Of a DNA stretch of 37,655 bases, positions 16,684 to 24,781 are shown piece after piece. The position numbers and the translations under genes are program-made. The notes beneath the pieces were generated by a model, which did not search any database, was not told where the DNA came from, and saw only the letters and a program-made list of their open reading frames with translations. The DNA is taken from positions 1-37,655 of the forward strand of contig JANWHQ010000008.1 in NCBI GenBank assembly GCA_025450315.1, given 5' to 3'. Every line of letters starts with the position of its first letter. Positions within the stretch are counted from its first letter, which is position 1. This DNA is from Caulobacteraceae bacterium (lineage in GTDB: Bacteria > Pseudomonadota > Alphaproteobacteria > Caulobacterales > Caulobacteraceae).

Positions 16684-17127
16684 TCAGCCCCTGCTGCCGA
16701 TGTTCGACAGGCGCAGCTGGCGAGCGCGGGTCAGGATGGCGTTCTCGAAATCGGACTCGGTCTGGTCGGAGGTCGGGGCGTCCACCCACTGGCCGGACGC
16801 GTCCTTGATCTGCTTGAACACCGTCACCTTCAGGCCGTCGGCCCTGAGGCGGGTGTCCAGGATGTAGACCGTCACCTTGAAGCGCTCGTCGGGCTTTTCG
16901 GGGTTGGCGTACCAGTCGGTGATGACGGTGCCGCCCCAGGGGTCGGCGCTGGCCAGCGGCATGAAGGCCAGGGTGTCCAGCGTGGCGCGCCACAGAGAGC
17001 CGTTGACGCCGATCGTCGCCTGACCGGCGGACGAATTGCCATGAGGGAGTCCGCCGTGCGAGCAGGCGGCCAAGGACGCCGCGGCCAGGCCCGCCAAGAC
17101 CGCTCCGGTCCTACGCTTCCACCCCAT
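16684..17127 (-). CDS. DUF3576 lipoprotein
   Basis: A ~147-residue secreted lipoprotein. Its signal sequence ends in the lipobox LAAC (cysteine near residue 22), followed by a short Ser/Gly-rich linker. The conserved body includes [34 protein letters not shown], which is diagnostic of the DUF3576 family of alphaproteobacteria. No biochemical role is established. The family's recurring position directly upstream of leuS suggests an envelope function linked to the lptE operon. The start is the ATG at 17127, supported by GGAGCGG upstream. A longer in-frame start 18 codons earlier would spoil the signal peptide. Confidence 0.85.
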   Translation of the reverse strand: MGWKRRTGAVLAGLAAASLAACSHGGLPHGNSSAGQATIGVNGSLWRATLDTLAFMPLASADPWGGTVITDWYANPEKPDERFKVTVYILDTRLRADGLKVTVFKQIKDASGQWVDAPTSDQTESDFENAILTRARQLRLSNIGSRG

Positions 17128-17466
17128 TCTATTCCGCTCCAGACCTGCTGCGCCGCACCTTCGCGGCCGCGCCCCTCGCACCCCGCCGTGGGCCGCTCTA
17201 TATCATGAGCGGCGGCGCTCCAAGGGGTCGATGGCGCCGCAGAGGCTTTTGCACCGCTTTGGCTTGGTGTGCGTTGGGCATTGCAGCCCGTGGCGCTTAC
17301 GACACAGGGACGCAAGGATCGACTTGATCGGACGCTTCGCCGCGGGCGCGAACATTGACCTTCATCAATTCGCTGCATTTATTCGACTATGAGAGAGTAC
17401 GTTGGGTTGTCCGCGCGTTTGGCCGCCCAAGGTCTTGGGGCGCTTCGGGGTAAGATCGGTAGGGGT
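17128..17466. promoter_or_regulatory. Divergent promoter region, leuS operon and ntrZ-like gene
   Basis: This 339-nt stretch holds no convincing gene. Leftward, TTGGAG (17218-17223, complement) and TATAGA (17197-17202, complement), 15 nt apart, could drive the DUF3576-leuS operon. Rightward, TTGACC (17355-17360) with TTTATT (17378-17383) at a 17-nt spacing could drive the ntrZ-like gene. Both are by-eye matches of moderate quality. An in-frame ATG at 17389 would lengthen the ntrZ-like protein but removes the signal peptide from its N-terminus. Confidence 0.4.
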
Positions 17467-17871
17467 ATGGCTGGGCGAAAGGTCCTGTTTGCCGCTGTGG
17501 CGGCCGCGTTCATCGCGGCCGGCGCGAGCGCGCACGCCGAGACCAAGGGCGTCCCGTCCGACAACTTCACCGTGCACGACTTCTTCGCCGCCGACGCGAA
17601 CCACTCCTCGCCGCAGATCGGCCGGCGCAGCCTGCAGTGGGATTCCAAGAAGGCCAAGTGGGGCCTGAAGCTGGACATGGATCAGCAGCTGGGCCTGCCG
17701 CAGAGCTACACCACCAATCGCGAGCTGCAGGCCGGCGCCTTCTACAAGATCACCCCCTCGTTCCGTGTCGGCGGCTCGGTCCGCCTGGGCGCCATGAACG
17801 ACGGGCCCCAGCCGGTGGTCCCCACCGACGCCGCGCCCAAGGTGCGGCTGGAGACGTCCCTGAAGTTCTGA
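17467..17871 (+). CDS. NtrZ-like periplasmic regulatory protein
   Basis: A 134-residue exported protein. The signal peptide is MAGRKVLFAAVAAAFIAAGASAHA with an AxA cleavage site. The mature part (KKAKWGLKLDMDQQLGL, ELQAGAFYKITPSFRVGGSVRLG) reads like a short outer-membrane-style beta-strand domain. In Caulobacter crescentus a small periplasmic protein named NtrZ, reported to restrain the sensor kinase NtrY, is encoded a few loci from leuS and the par genes. Position and character match, so this is probably its orthologue, but that link rests on recalled synteny. The start at 17467 is chosen for the signal peptide; only GGGG precedes it. Its stop directly abuts the stop of the ThiE-like gene on the opposite strand. 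Confidence 0.6.
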   Translation: MAGRKVLFAAVAAAFIAAGASAHAETKGVPSDNFTVHDFFAADANHSSPQIGRRSLQWDSKKAKWGLKLDMDQQLGLPQSYTTNRELQAGAFYKITPSFRVGGSVRLGAMNDGPQPVVPTDAAPKVRLETSLKF

Positions 17872-18489
17872 TCAGGGTTCGAGCAACGCTTCCACCGCCG
17901 CAATCCCCGCCGCGCCCGAGCTCATGAGCCGGCGCGCCGTCGCCGCGTCGATCCCGCCCAGGGCATAGACGGGACCCGCCCCGCGCCGGACCAGGCTCGC
18001 GAACCGCGCCGGGCCCAGCGGCCGGCCCGCCGAAGGGCTGCGGCTCTCGAACACCGGCGAGACCAGCACCGCGTCGGCGCCGGCGGCGAAGGCGCGCCTC
18101 AGGGCCGCCTCGCCATGGGCCGCCGCGGTGACGATCCAGCCCGGCCGCGCGCGCTTGATGGCGCCGGCCCTGTGGCTGGCCCGCTCGGGCAGGTGCACGC
18201 CCTGGGCGCCGATGGCCGCCGCCAGGGCCGGATCGGCGCCCGCCAGCAGCACCAGCCCCCTTTCGCGGGCGATGGCGGCGAGATCGCGACCCTGGCGGAC
18301 CGCGTCCTTCGCCCCGAAGGCGCGGAACACGATGGCCGCGCCGCGCGGGAGGCGCCGGGCCGCGGCCTCGAGGTCCGCAACACGTTCGGGATCGGTCATC
18401 AGCATCAGGGCCGGCAGGCGCCGGGCGCGCCTTGAGGACGCCTTGGCGCTTGCCTGGAGGCGCCATGCCGCGCGATGGAGCGCCTGCAT
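17872..18489 (-). CDS. thiE: Thiamine-phosphate synthase-like protein
   Basis: A 205-residue TIM-barrel protein of the ThiE/TenI type. Recognisable pieces: LPALMLMTDPERV (first strand), GAQGVHLPERA (the GVHLxQ motif), WIVTAAAHGEAALRRAFAAGADAVLVSPVFESRSPS, and VYALGGIDAATARRLMSSGAAGIAAV. It would join HMP-PP and hydroxyethylthiazole phosphate. The family also holds TenI-like proteins without that activity, and no thi genes are near. The ATG at 18489 is preferred because GGAGG lies 8 nt upstream and keeps the N-terminal helix; ATG at 18405 is an alternative without a good ribosome site. The chosen start shares the palindrome CATG with the start of the divergent YggS gene. Confidence 0.75.
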   Translation of the reverse strand: MQALHRAAWRLQASAKASSRRARRLPALMLMTDPERVADLEAAARRLPRGAAIVFRAFGAKDAVRQGRDLAAIARERGLVLLAGADPALAAAIGAQGVHLPERASHRAGAIKRARPGWIVTAAAHGEAALRRAFAAGADAVLVSPVFESRSPSAGRPLGPARFASLVRRGAGPVYALGGIDAATARRLMSSGAAGIAAVEALLEP

Positions 18490-19180
18490 GCCGCCCGCCT
18501 CCGCCATTCCAGCTCCCTTCGATCCCGTCCGCGCCCGCCAGGACATCCTGCAGCGGATCGCCCGCGCGGCCGAGGCCTCGGGGCGGAGGGCCGAGGATGT
18601 CGAGCTGGTCGCCGTCAGCAAGCAACAGCCGTGGGAGCGGGTGCAACGGGTGGTCGCCTCAGGTCAACGCCTGTTCGGCGAAAACCGCGTCCAGGAGGCG
18701 ATGCAGCGCTGGGAGGGACGCCGCGACGGGCTGGAGTTGCGTCTGATCGGCCCGCTGCAGACCAACAAGGCCACCGACGCGGTGGGCTTCTTCGAGGTCA
18801 TCGAGACGCTCGATCGCGAGCGGCTGGCCCGGGCGCTGGCCGACGCCATCCAGACGCTCGGCCGCGCGCCCCGGCTCTACGTGCAGGTGAACACCGGCGA
18901 GGAGCCGCAGAAGGCCGGCGTCACGCCCGCCGAGGCCGACGGCTTCATCGTCCTGTGCGGCCGGACCTATGGGTTGAAGATCGAGGGATTGATGTGCATC
19001 CCGCCGGCGGCCGAGCCGGCGGCCCCGCATTTCGCCCTGCTGGCCAAGATCGCCGCCCGCCTTGGCCTTCGCAAGCTGTCCATGGGCATGAGCGCCGATT
19101 TCGAGGAGGCCGTGCGCCTGGGCGCCACCTCCGTACGCGTGGGATCGGCCCTGTTCGGCCCGCGCCTCCCCCGGGCCTAG
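18488..19180 (+). CDS. YggS/PLPBP-family pyridoxal-phosphate protein
   Basis: A 230-residue single-domain PLP protein related to the N-terminal barrel of alanine racemase. The PLP lysine is K45 in LVAVSKQQPW. Other family segments: FGENRVQEAMQRW, RLIGPLQTNKA, YVQVNTGEEPQKAGVTP, IEGLMCIPP, LSMGMSADFEEAVRLGATSVRVGSALFG. These proteins buffer PLP and affect amino-acid pools rather than racemise. The start ATG at 18488 has GGAG about 7 nt upstream. The gene is divergent from thiE with overlapping start codons. Its TAG stop shares CTAG with the stop of the L,D-transpeptidase gene opposite. Confidence 0.9.
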   Translation: MPPASAIPAPFDPVRARQDILQRIARAAEASGRRAEDVELVAVSKQQPWERVQRVVASGQRLFGENRVQEAMQRWEGRRDGLELRLIGPLQTNKATDAVGFFEVIETLDRERLARALADAIQTLGRAPRLYVQVNTGEEPQKAGVTPAEADGFIVLCGRTYGLKIEGLMCIPPAAEPAAPHFALLAKIAARLGLRKLSMGMSADFEEAVRLGATSVRVGSALFGPRLPRA

Positions 19181-19695
19181 GCGGCCACGATCCGCAGGGA
19201 ATCGCCCGGCCGCGCCGCGCGCAGCAGCGCCTCCAGGTCGGACCGCCTCAGCGCCACGCAGCCCTCGGTGGGGCGGTAGTCGAGCGACGCCAGGTGCAGG
19301 AAGATCGCCGAGCCCATGCCGGGCTCCACCGGATCGTCGTTGTGGCCAAGCACCACCACCAGGTCGTAGAGCCGGTCGTCGCGCCAGAGCTTCTCGGCGC
19401 TGGCCGGATAGGGCAGGCGCACGGGGCGGTTGTAGCAGGGGTCCGACGGGGCGTCGCACCAGCCTTCGTCGGGCAGGATGGCGCGCGTCTCGAGCGCGGT
19501 CTGCGGCTCTCCGCCGTGGTCGGCCCGGTAGAGCACCCGGCGCATAGGCCAGTTCCCCAGCGGGGTCCGGCCATCGCCCTCGCGCTTGTCCGCGGCCGGC
19601 GCCACCCCGCCCCGGCCCAGGGCGCAGCGGACCTTGCGCCCGCGTCCGAGATCGAACCAGCCTTGGGAGTTCGCCTCGAAGATCACCTCGCGCAC
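19177..19695 (-). CDS. L,D-transpeptidase catalytic-domain protein (YkuD-like)
   Basis: A 172-residue protein with the L,D-transpeptidase fold: VVLGHNDDP (H118), IFLHLASLDYRPTEGC with H134 and the catalytic cysteine C146, then VALRRSDLEALL. The N-terminal half has CALGRGGVAPAADKREGDGRTPLG, the strand pattern of this family. It would make or exchange 3-3 cross-links or attach groups to peptidoglycan. No signal peptide is visible from the GTG start (19695), chosen for GGAGGG just upstream. An in-frame ATG at 19806 would add 37 poorly structured residues, overlap the cenR start and consume the intergenic promoter region. Placement opposite the envelope regulator CenR suggests joint control. Confidence 0.82.
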   Translation of the reverse strand: MREVIFEANSQGWFDLGRGRKVRCALGRGGVAPAADKREGDGRTPLGNWPMRRVLYRADHGGEPQTALETRAILPDEGWCDAPSDPCYNRPVRLPYPASAEKLWRDDRLYDLVVVLGHNDDPVEPGMGSAIFLHLASLDYRPTEGCVALRRSDLEALLRAARPGDSLRIVAA

Positions 19696-19734
19696 CGTCC
19701 CTCCAGAGCCGGCCGCCGCCGGCGTCAACGCCCC

Positions 19735-19751
19735 GGCGCGAACTTCGCGCC
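19735..19751. promoter_or_regulatory. Palindrome between ldt and cenR
   Basis: GGCGCGAA-c-TTCGCGCC is a perfect 8-bp inverted repeat around one base, midway between the divergent transpeptidase and cenR genes. A TATATC -10-like hexamer for cenR follows at 19762-19767, and its complement can serve the other gene. This placement suits an operator that controls both directions. The binding protein is unknown. Confidence 0.45.
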
Positions 19752-19804
19752 CTCTCGATCCTATATCGGCGCGTGACGATTTGAAGTAATCGGGGGCGTC
19801 AGCC

Positions 19805-20491
19805 ATGCCGCAGCACAAGACCATCCTCGTCGTCGACGACGATTCGGACCTCCGGGGCGCTCTGGCCGAGCAGTTGCACCTGCATGAGGAATTCCGCACC
19901 GCCGAGGCGGCGACCGGGGGCGAGGCCGTGCGCCTGGCCCGCGAGCACAAGCCCGACCTGATCCTGCTGGACGTCGACCTGCCGGACATGGACGGCCGCG
20001 AGACGTGCCGGCTGATCCGCAAGGCCGGGGTCGGCGCGCCGGTGATCATGCTGACCGCGGCCTCCACCGATTCCGACACCATCCTGGGGCTGGAGGCGGG
20101 GGCCAACGACTACGTCACCAAGCCCTTCAAGTTCGCCGTGCTGCTGGCCCGCATCCGCGCCCAGCTGCGCAGCCACGAGCAGTCCGAGGACGCGGTCTTC
20201 CACATCGGGCCCTACGAGTTCCGGCCCTCGGCAAAGGTGCTGACCGACCCGCGCCAGAGGAAGATCCGGCTGACGGAGAAGGAAACCAACATCCTGAAAT
20301 ACCTCTACCGCGCCGGCGGCAAGGCCGTGTCGCGCGAGGAACTGCTGACCGAGGTGTGGGGTTACAACGCCGGCGTCACCACCCACACCCTGGAGACCCA
20401 CGTCTACCGCCTGCGCCAGAAGATCGAGCCCGACCCGGCCAATTCCTCGATCCTGCTGACGGAGACGGGGGGCTACCGGCTGCAGCCGTAG
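19805..20491 (+). CDS. cenR: Response regulator CenR (OmpR-type)
   Basis: A 228-residue two-domain response regulator. The receiver has the acidic pair D11/D12, phospho-acceptor D56 in LILLDVDLPDMDGR, the MLTAAS threonine and the YVTKPF lysine. The C-terminal winged helix includes RLTEKETNILKYLYRAGGKAVSREELLTEVWGY and THTLETHVYRLRQKIE. In Caulobacter CenR is the essential regulator of envelope integrity, partnered by the kinase CenK. Sequence character and the neighbourhood (transpeptidase, xthA, ftsK, near leuS) fit this orthologue. No kinase gene is adjacent. The start ATG at 19805 lies in the sequence AGCCATG, with only weak GGGGG upstream. The palindrome at 19735-19751 may allow autoregulation. 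Confidence 0.85.
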   Translation: MPQHKTILVVDDDSDLRGALAEQLHLHEEFRTAEAATGGEAVRLAREHKPDLILLDVDLPDMDGRETCRLIRKAGVGAPVIMLTAASTDSDTILGLEAGANDYVTKPFKFAVLLARIRAQLRSHEQSEDAVFHIGPYEFRPSAKVLTDPRQRKIRLTEKETNILKYLYRAGGKAVSREELLTEVWGYNAGVTTHTLETHVYRLRQKIEPDPANSSILLTETGGYRLQP

Positions 20492-20561
20492 CGGGTTGGA
20501 GCCCCCCGGGGTCGGGGTTCGTCGAACGTCTGCAGGCGCGGCTGGCCGCGACGGCTGCCGA

Positions 20562-21368
20562 TCAGAGCATCAGGTCGGCGCTGACCGGGGCGTGGTCGGA
20601 AGGGCGTTCCCATTCGCGCACGTCGTCGTGGACGCGGGCGGCGACCGATCCCAGGCGGTGGGCGGCGTCCTTCAGGCCAGGGGTGATCCACAGGTGGTCG
20701 AGCCTCAGGCCCCGGTTGGAAGCGCGGAAGTCGGCGGCCCGGTAGCTCCACCAGGAGAACAGCTTCTGGGGCTCGGGCACGGCGGCCCGGACCAGGTCGA
20801 TAAAGCCGGCCGAGGCCTTCAGCTTCTCCATCGCCTCGATCTCGACAGGCGTGTGGCTGACCACCTTGGACATGTAGCGGTGGTTCCAGACGTCGTTCTC
20901 GCTGGGCGCGACATTGAGGTCGCCCGAAATCACCAGCGGCGCCCTGGGGTCGCGGGCGGCCATCTCGGCGGTGAGCTTCTCGTAGAAATCGAGCTTGTGG
21001 TCGAACTTCGGATTGAGCGCCCGGTCCGGCACGTCGCCGCCGGCGGGGATGTAGAAGTTGTGCACCGCGATCCCCGCCACGCTGGCGGAGACGCAGCGGG
21101 CGTGGCCCTCGCGGCAGACGTCCAGCGGCTGGGCGTCCTCCAGCGGCAGGCGCGAGGCGATCGCCACCCCGTGCCAGCCCTTCTGCCCCCGGATCTTCAC
21201 GTGCGGCAGGCCCATGTCGGCGAAGGCGTTGGTGGGGAATTCGCCCTCGCGGCACTTGATCTCCTGCAGGCACAGGACGTCGGGGGCCTGCTCGGCCACG
21301 AAGCGGGCGATGTGGTCCACGCGCAGGCGGACGGAATTGACGTTCCAGGTGCAGAGGCGGAGGCGCAT
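20562..21368 (-). CDS. xthA: Exodeoxyribonuclease III
   Basis: A 268-residue AP endonuclease/3'-5' exonuclease of the ExoIII family. Visible sites: LCTWNVNSVR at the N-terminus, LQEIKC with metal ligand E36, HNFYIPAGGD, ISGDLNVAP (the DxN pair), GLRLDHLW and the C-terminal SDHAPV histidine. It acts in base-excision repair, cutting at abasic sites and trimming 3' blocks. The start is the ATG at 21368. A GCTATATA element ends about 8 nt upstream, so the mRNA may be leaderless or nearly so. The upstream LolA-family transcript is cut off by a strong hairpin terminator before xthA. Confidence 0.95.
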   Translation of the reverse strand: MRLRLCTWNVNSVRLRVDHIARFVAEQAPDVLCLQEIKCREGEFPTNAFADMGLPHVKIRGQKGWHGVAIASRLPLEDAQPLDVCREGHARCVSASVAGIAVHNFYIPAGGDVPDRALNPKFDHKLDFYEKLTAEMAARDPRAPLVISGDLNVAPSENDVWNHRYMSKVVSHTPVEIEAMEKLKASAGFIDLVRAAVPEPQKLFSWWSYRAADFRASNRGLRLDHLWITPGLKDAAHRLGSVAARVHDDVREWERPSDHAPVSADLML

Positions 21369-21371
21369 GGG

Positions 21372-21385
21372 CGGATATATAGCGT
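21372..21385 (-). promoter_or_regulatory. Candidate -10 element for xthA
   Basis: Reading leftward, GCTATATA occurs just before the xthA ATG and resembles the GCTANAWC -10 used by the Caulobacter housekeeping sigma factor. Transcription would start at or within a few bases of the ATG, giving a leaderless message. By-eye match only; no good -35 was found. Confidence 0.35.
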
Positions 21386-21390
21386 GGCCG

Positions 21391-21429
21391 CAAAGAAAAG
21401 CGCCCGGCCGACGTCGCGTCGGCCGGGCG
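21391..21429 (-). terminator. Intrinsic terminator downstream of the lolA-like gene
   Basis: A perfect 13-bp GC stem (21401-21413 with 21417-21429, loop of three) is followed on the minus strand by CTTTTCTTT. It is one of the strongest terminators in the window and separates ftsK-lolA transcription from xthA. Confidence 0.85.
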
Positions 21430-21586
21430 TTGAAGGTGGTCTCTCATGCCGCCGCCGGGAGGGGATAGAGTCCGGCACGGGCAGCGTGGGACGAACGTCC
21501 CGAGCGCTGTGTGCCATTAATGCCACGACATTCTGAAAAGTCAAGCCGAGCCGTCGCCAGCTCTTGGCTGTTACACTTTTGCTACA

Positions 21587-22198
21587 TTAGCCCGGAACCA
21601 GCGGGTCGCGTTGCACGAACAGGTCGGGATCGAGGCCGCGGGTCGGCTGCAGGTCGCTGATCCTCACCGTGGTGCGTCCGCCCCGGGCGTCGATGATCGA
21701 CCATTGCCTGAGGGCGACCGGGTTGTCGGAGAAGGTCAGGGTGATCTGGCCGTGCACCCCGTGGGCGCCCCCCTTGGCGGTGATCGAGAAGCCGCCCTCG
21801 AAGCGGTCGACGTCGGTGATGTCGATCTTGTCCAGCCGCACGTGCTTCTGCAGGAACAGCGCCAGCGGCGTCGAGCCCAGGGGGTAGCGGTTGCGGGTCT
21901 TCAGCCGGCGGTCGTAGACCATCACCGTATGGCCGTCGGCGATCACCAGCATGGTCGGCGGGTTCTGGTACTCGAAGCGGGCCTTGCCCGGACGGTCCAG
22001 GTAGAGCTCGCCCTCGCTGGTCTGGCCGCGCGGATCGGTCTGGACGAACCGGCCGCGCGCCTCGTTCAGGCCGTCCAGATAGGCGGCGGCGCGCTCGACC
22101 AGGGCCTGATCGTCGGGGGCCAAAGGCGCGGCCAGGGCGGCGGTGGGGCCCGCGGCGGCGGCCACCACGGCGGCGGCCAGGAATTCACGACGGCGCAT
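21587..22198 (-). CDS. LolA-family outer-membrane lipoprotein carrier protein
   Basis: A 203-residue exported protein of the LolA fold: NEARGRFVQTDPRGQTSEGELYLDRPGKARFEYQNPP is the diagnostic N-terminal block, followed by YPLGSTPLALFLQ and a C-terminal VRISDLQPTRGLDPDLF. LolA shuttles lipoproteins across the periplasm to the outer membrane. The signal begins MRRREFLAAAVVAAAAG, a twin-arginine-like start (RRxFL), whereas most LolA proteins use Sec. The start ATG at 22198 is chosen to include it. It follows ftsK by 104 nt, as is common in alphaproteobacteria, with a hairpin between. Confidence 0.87.
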   Translation of the reverse strand: MRRREFLAAAVVAAAAGPTAALAAPLAPDDQALVERAAAYLDGLNEARGRFVQTDPRGQTSEGELYLDRPGKARFEYQNPPTMLVIADGHTVMVYDRRLKTRNRYPLGSTPLALFLQKHVRLDKIDITDVDRFEGGFSITAKGGAHGVHGQITLTFSDNPVALRQWSIIDARGGRTTVRISDLQPTRGLDPDLFVQRDPLVPG

Positions 22199-22274
22199 GG
22201 GACAGGCTTTCCTAGGGCTTCGGACGTGCCGGACATGTGGGGGTTCGAGCCTGAACCGCGAGTGACCAGCCCTC

Positions 22275-22302
22275 GGAAACGCGCCGGCCCCGGCCGGTTT
22301 CC
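22275..22302 (-). other. Stem-loop right after the ftsK stop
   Basis: GGAAAC (22275-22280) pairs with GTTTCC (22297-22302), with a GC-rich inner stem CGGCC-cc-GGCCG. It abuts the ftsK stop codon on the minus strand but no T-run follows, so it is more likely an attenuator or mRNA-stabilising hairpin than a full terminator. Confidence 0.4.
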
Positions 22303-24672
22303 TCAGGGCGGCGGGCCGACCAGGATCTCGCGCTTGCCGGCGTGGTTGGCGGCGCCGACGACTCCCTCCCGCTCCATGCGCTCCATCAGCGAGGCGGCGC
22401 GGTTGTAGCCGATCTGCAGCCGGCGCTGGATGTAGCTGGTCGAGGCCTTGCCGTCGCGGGCGACCACGGCCACCGCCTGGTCGTAGAGGTCGTTGCCCGA
22501 CCCGCCCTCTTCGCCGCCAAAGCCGCTGCCGCCGTCCTCGTCCTCCTCGGGGCTCGAGGTGACGTCCTCCAGGTATTGGGGCTCGCCCTGCTTGCGCAGG
22601 AAGGCGGCCACCGCCTCGACCTCGCCGTCGGAGACGAAGGGGCCGTGCAGGCGCGTGATCCGCCCGCCGCCGGCCATGTAGAGCATGTCGCCCTGGCCCA
22701 GGAGCTGTTCGGCGCCCTGTTCGCCCAGGATGGTGCGCGCGTCGATCTTGGAGGTGACCTGGAAGCTGATCCGGGTGGGGAAGTTGGCCTTGATCGTGCC
22801 GGTGATCACGTCCACCGACGGACGCTGGGTGGCCATGATCAGATGGATGCCGGCGGCCCGGGCCATCTGGGCCAGGCGCTGCACGGCGCCTTCGATATCC
22901 TTGCCGGCCACCATCATCAGGTCGGCGACCTCGTCGATCACCACCACCAGATAGGGCATGGGCTCCGGATCGACCCGCTCGGTCTCGTAGGTGGGCCGTC
23001 CGCGCTCGTCGAATCCCGTCTGGACCGTCCGCTCGAAGTGCTCGCCCTTGGCGGCCAGCTCCTTGGCCCGCTCGTTGTAGCCGGCGATGTTGCGCACTCC
23101 GATCTTGGACATCCGGCGATAGCGGTCCTCCATCTCGCGCACCGTCCACTTCAGGGCGACGATCGCCTTCTTCGGATCGGTGACGACCGGCGCCAGCAGG
23201 TGCGGGATGCCGTCGTAGACCGACAGCTCCAGCATCTTGGGATCGATCATGATCATCCGGCACTGCTCGGGGTTCAGCCGGTAGAGGATCGACAGGATCA
23301 TCGCATTGACGCCCACCGACTTGCCCGAGCCGGTGGTGCCGGCGATCAGCAGGTGCGGCATGCGCGCCAGGTCGGCGATGTAGGGCTCCCCGCCGATGGT
23401 CTCGCCCAACGCCATGGGCAGCACATGGGTGGTCCGCTCGTAGTCGGCCGAGGAGAGGAGGTCGCGCAGATAGACGGTCTCGCGCTTGGCGTTCGGCAGC
23501 TCGATGCCGATGGCGTTGCGTCCCGAGGCGACCGCCACCCGGCACGAGATCACGCTCATCGAGCGGGCGATGTCGTCCGACAGGGCCACCACCCGGGCGG
23601 TCTTCACGCCGGGCGCCGGCGCCAGCTCGTAGAGGGTGACCACCGGGCCAGGCCGGATCTGGTCGATGCGGCCCGAGACGCCGAATTCCTGCAGCACGCC
23701 CTCCAACAGGCGCGCGTTCTGCAGCAGCGCCGCCTCGTCCACCATCGAGGCGCGGGGCTTGGGCTTGGCCAGCATGGCGAGCTCGGGCAGCCGGAAGCCC
23801 GGATTGGCCACGAAGGCGAAGGCGCCCTGGCTCTCGCGGTCCTCGCGCCGGGAGGCCTTGGGCTGGGGTTTGAGGTTCATCACCTGGGGCGTCGGCGCGG
23901 CGGCAGGGCCGCGGGACGCGCCAACCTGCGGCTCGGGCCCCTCGCCGTCCCCGTCCGGCAGGGTCAGCACCATCTCGCGTTCGCGCCGGGACCTGGAGAT
24001 CCTGCGGGCGGGCTGGGCCGCGGGCTGGGCCGCCGCGCGGCGGCGGGGGGCCAGCGCCCCGCCGATCCAGGCGAGGGAGTCCCAGACGTCCCCCAGCTTC
24101 AGGCCGAAGACGAAGGCGAAGGCGACCACCGCGGTGGCCGCGAACACGATGCCGGCGATGAGGCGCGGGGCCGGCGCGCCCACGGCGTCGAACAGCCGCG
24201 CCAGGGCCGACAGGAAGGCGTCGCCCCAGAAGCCGCCCAGGCCCTTGGCCAGGGGCCAGGTCGCCGGCGGCGCGGGCAGCGCCAGGGCCGCCGACACGGC
24301 CACCAGGGCGATGGCCACGGCGAAGAGGTTGGCCTTGCGCTCGCCGGGGGCCGGCCGACGCCCCGCCGCGCGGACCACCCCGCCCAGGATCAACAGGATG
24401 GCCACGATCCAGGCCGACAGGCCGAGCGACTGCATGCCCGCGTCCGCCAGGGTCGCGCCCAGGCGGCCCGCGAAATTGGACGGCGCGCCGGGGGCGGAGA
24501 CGTTCAGGCTGGGGTCGGCGGCGTTGTAGCTGGCGAAGGCCAAGGTCAGGACCAGGCCGAAGAGGAGCTCCAGGCCCCCGCCCACGCGCCAAACAAACGG
24601 ATGGCCCAGGACCCCGCCGGCTGGCCGCCGGGACGCGCCGGTCCCCCGCTTCGCCGCCGCAGCCTTCGCCAT
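22303..24672 (-). CDS. ftsK: DNA translocase FtsK
   Basis: A 789-residue septal DNA pump. The N-terminal ~190 residues hold four hydrophobic segments ([68 protein letters not shown]). A Pro/Arg-rich linker follows, shorter than in E. coli. The RecA-like motor has Walker A GTTGSGKS with K451 and Walker [14 protein letters not shown]. The C-terminal gamma domain ([30 protein letters not shown]) reads KOPS sites. It clears and resolves the terminus region during division. ATG 24672 is preceded by GGAGGG. The upstream region contains a CtrA-like site and a GANTC, in line with cell-cycle control. Confidence 0.96.
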   Translation of the reverse strand: MAKAAAAKRGTGASRRPAGGVLGHPFVWRVGGGLELLFGLVLTLAFASYNAADPSLNVSAPGAPSNFAGRLGATLADAGMQSLGLSAWIVAILLILGGVVRAAGRRPAPGERKANLFAVAIALVAVSAALALPAPPATWPLAKGLGGFWGDAFLSALARLFDAVGAPAPRLIAGIVFAATAVVAFAFVFGLKLGDVWDSLAWIGGALAPRRRAAAQPAAQPARRISRSRREREMVLTLPDGDGEGPEPQVGASRGPAAAPTPQVMNLKPQPKASRREDRESQGAFAFVANPGFRLPELAMLAKPKPRASMVDEAALLQNARLLEGVLQEFGVSGRIDQIRPGPVVTLYELAPAPGVKTARVVALSDDIARSMSVISCRVAVASGRNAIGIELPNAKRETVYLRDLLSSADYERTTHVLPMALGETIGGEPYIADLARMPHLLIAGTTGSGKSVGVNAMILSILYRLNPEQCRMIMIDPKMLELSVYDGIPHLLAPVVTDPKKAIVALKWTVREMEDRYRRMSKIGVRNIAGYNERAKELAAKGEHFERTVQTGFDERGRPTYETERVDPEPMPYLVVVIDEVADLMMVAGKDIEGAVQRLAQMARAAGIHLIMATQRPSVDVITGTIKANFPTRISFQVTSKIDARTILGEQGAEQLLGQGDMLYMAGGGRITRLHGPFVSDGEVEAVAAFLRKQGEPQYLEDVTSSPEEDEDGGSGFGGEEGGSGNDLYDQAVAVVARDGKASTSYIQRRLQIGYNRAASLMERMEREGVVGAANHAGKREILVGPPP

Positions 24673-24699
24673 CAGACCCTCCGTTCTGGAAATCCTGCC

Positions 24700-24745
24700 G
24701 ATTCCTGGAGCGATTAGGTTAAGGGGCGTTTACGGCGACGCTTAA
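24700..24745. promoter_or_regulatory. Candidate CtrA box and GANTC site between ftsK and the UbiH-type gene
   Basis: TTAA-N7-TTAC lies at 24719-24733 (CtrA consensus TTAA-N7-TTAA), with a further TTAA at 24742-24745. A CcrM methylation site, GATTC, is at 24700-24704. All sit in the 109-nt divergent gap. In a GC-rich genome such AT-rich spaced half-sites are unlikely by chance, but binding is inferred. Confidence 0.45.
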
Positions 24746-24781
24746 CTGGACAGCCTGCGCCCTGGGGCCGCATATCGCCCC

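Noticed and set aside
14358-16808. Long plus-strand frame antisense to leuS
   Set aside because: Shadow frame; leuS motifs and the operon read the other strand.
19696-19806. N-terminal extension of the L,D-transpeptidase to an ATG at 19806 sharing CATG with cenR
   Set aside because: The extra 37 residues look non-conserved and unstructured, and the region holds promoter-like elements and a palindrome; the GTG with GGAGGG fits better.
21197-21544. Minus-strand frame (TTG start) spanning the xthA leader
   Set aside because: Overlaps the xthA 5' end out of frame and contains the terminator stem; no ribosome site or family match.
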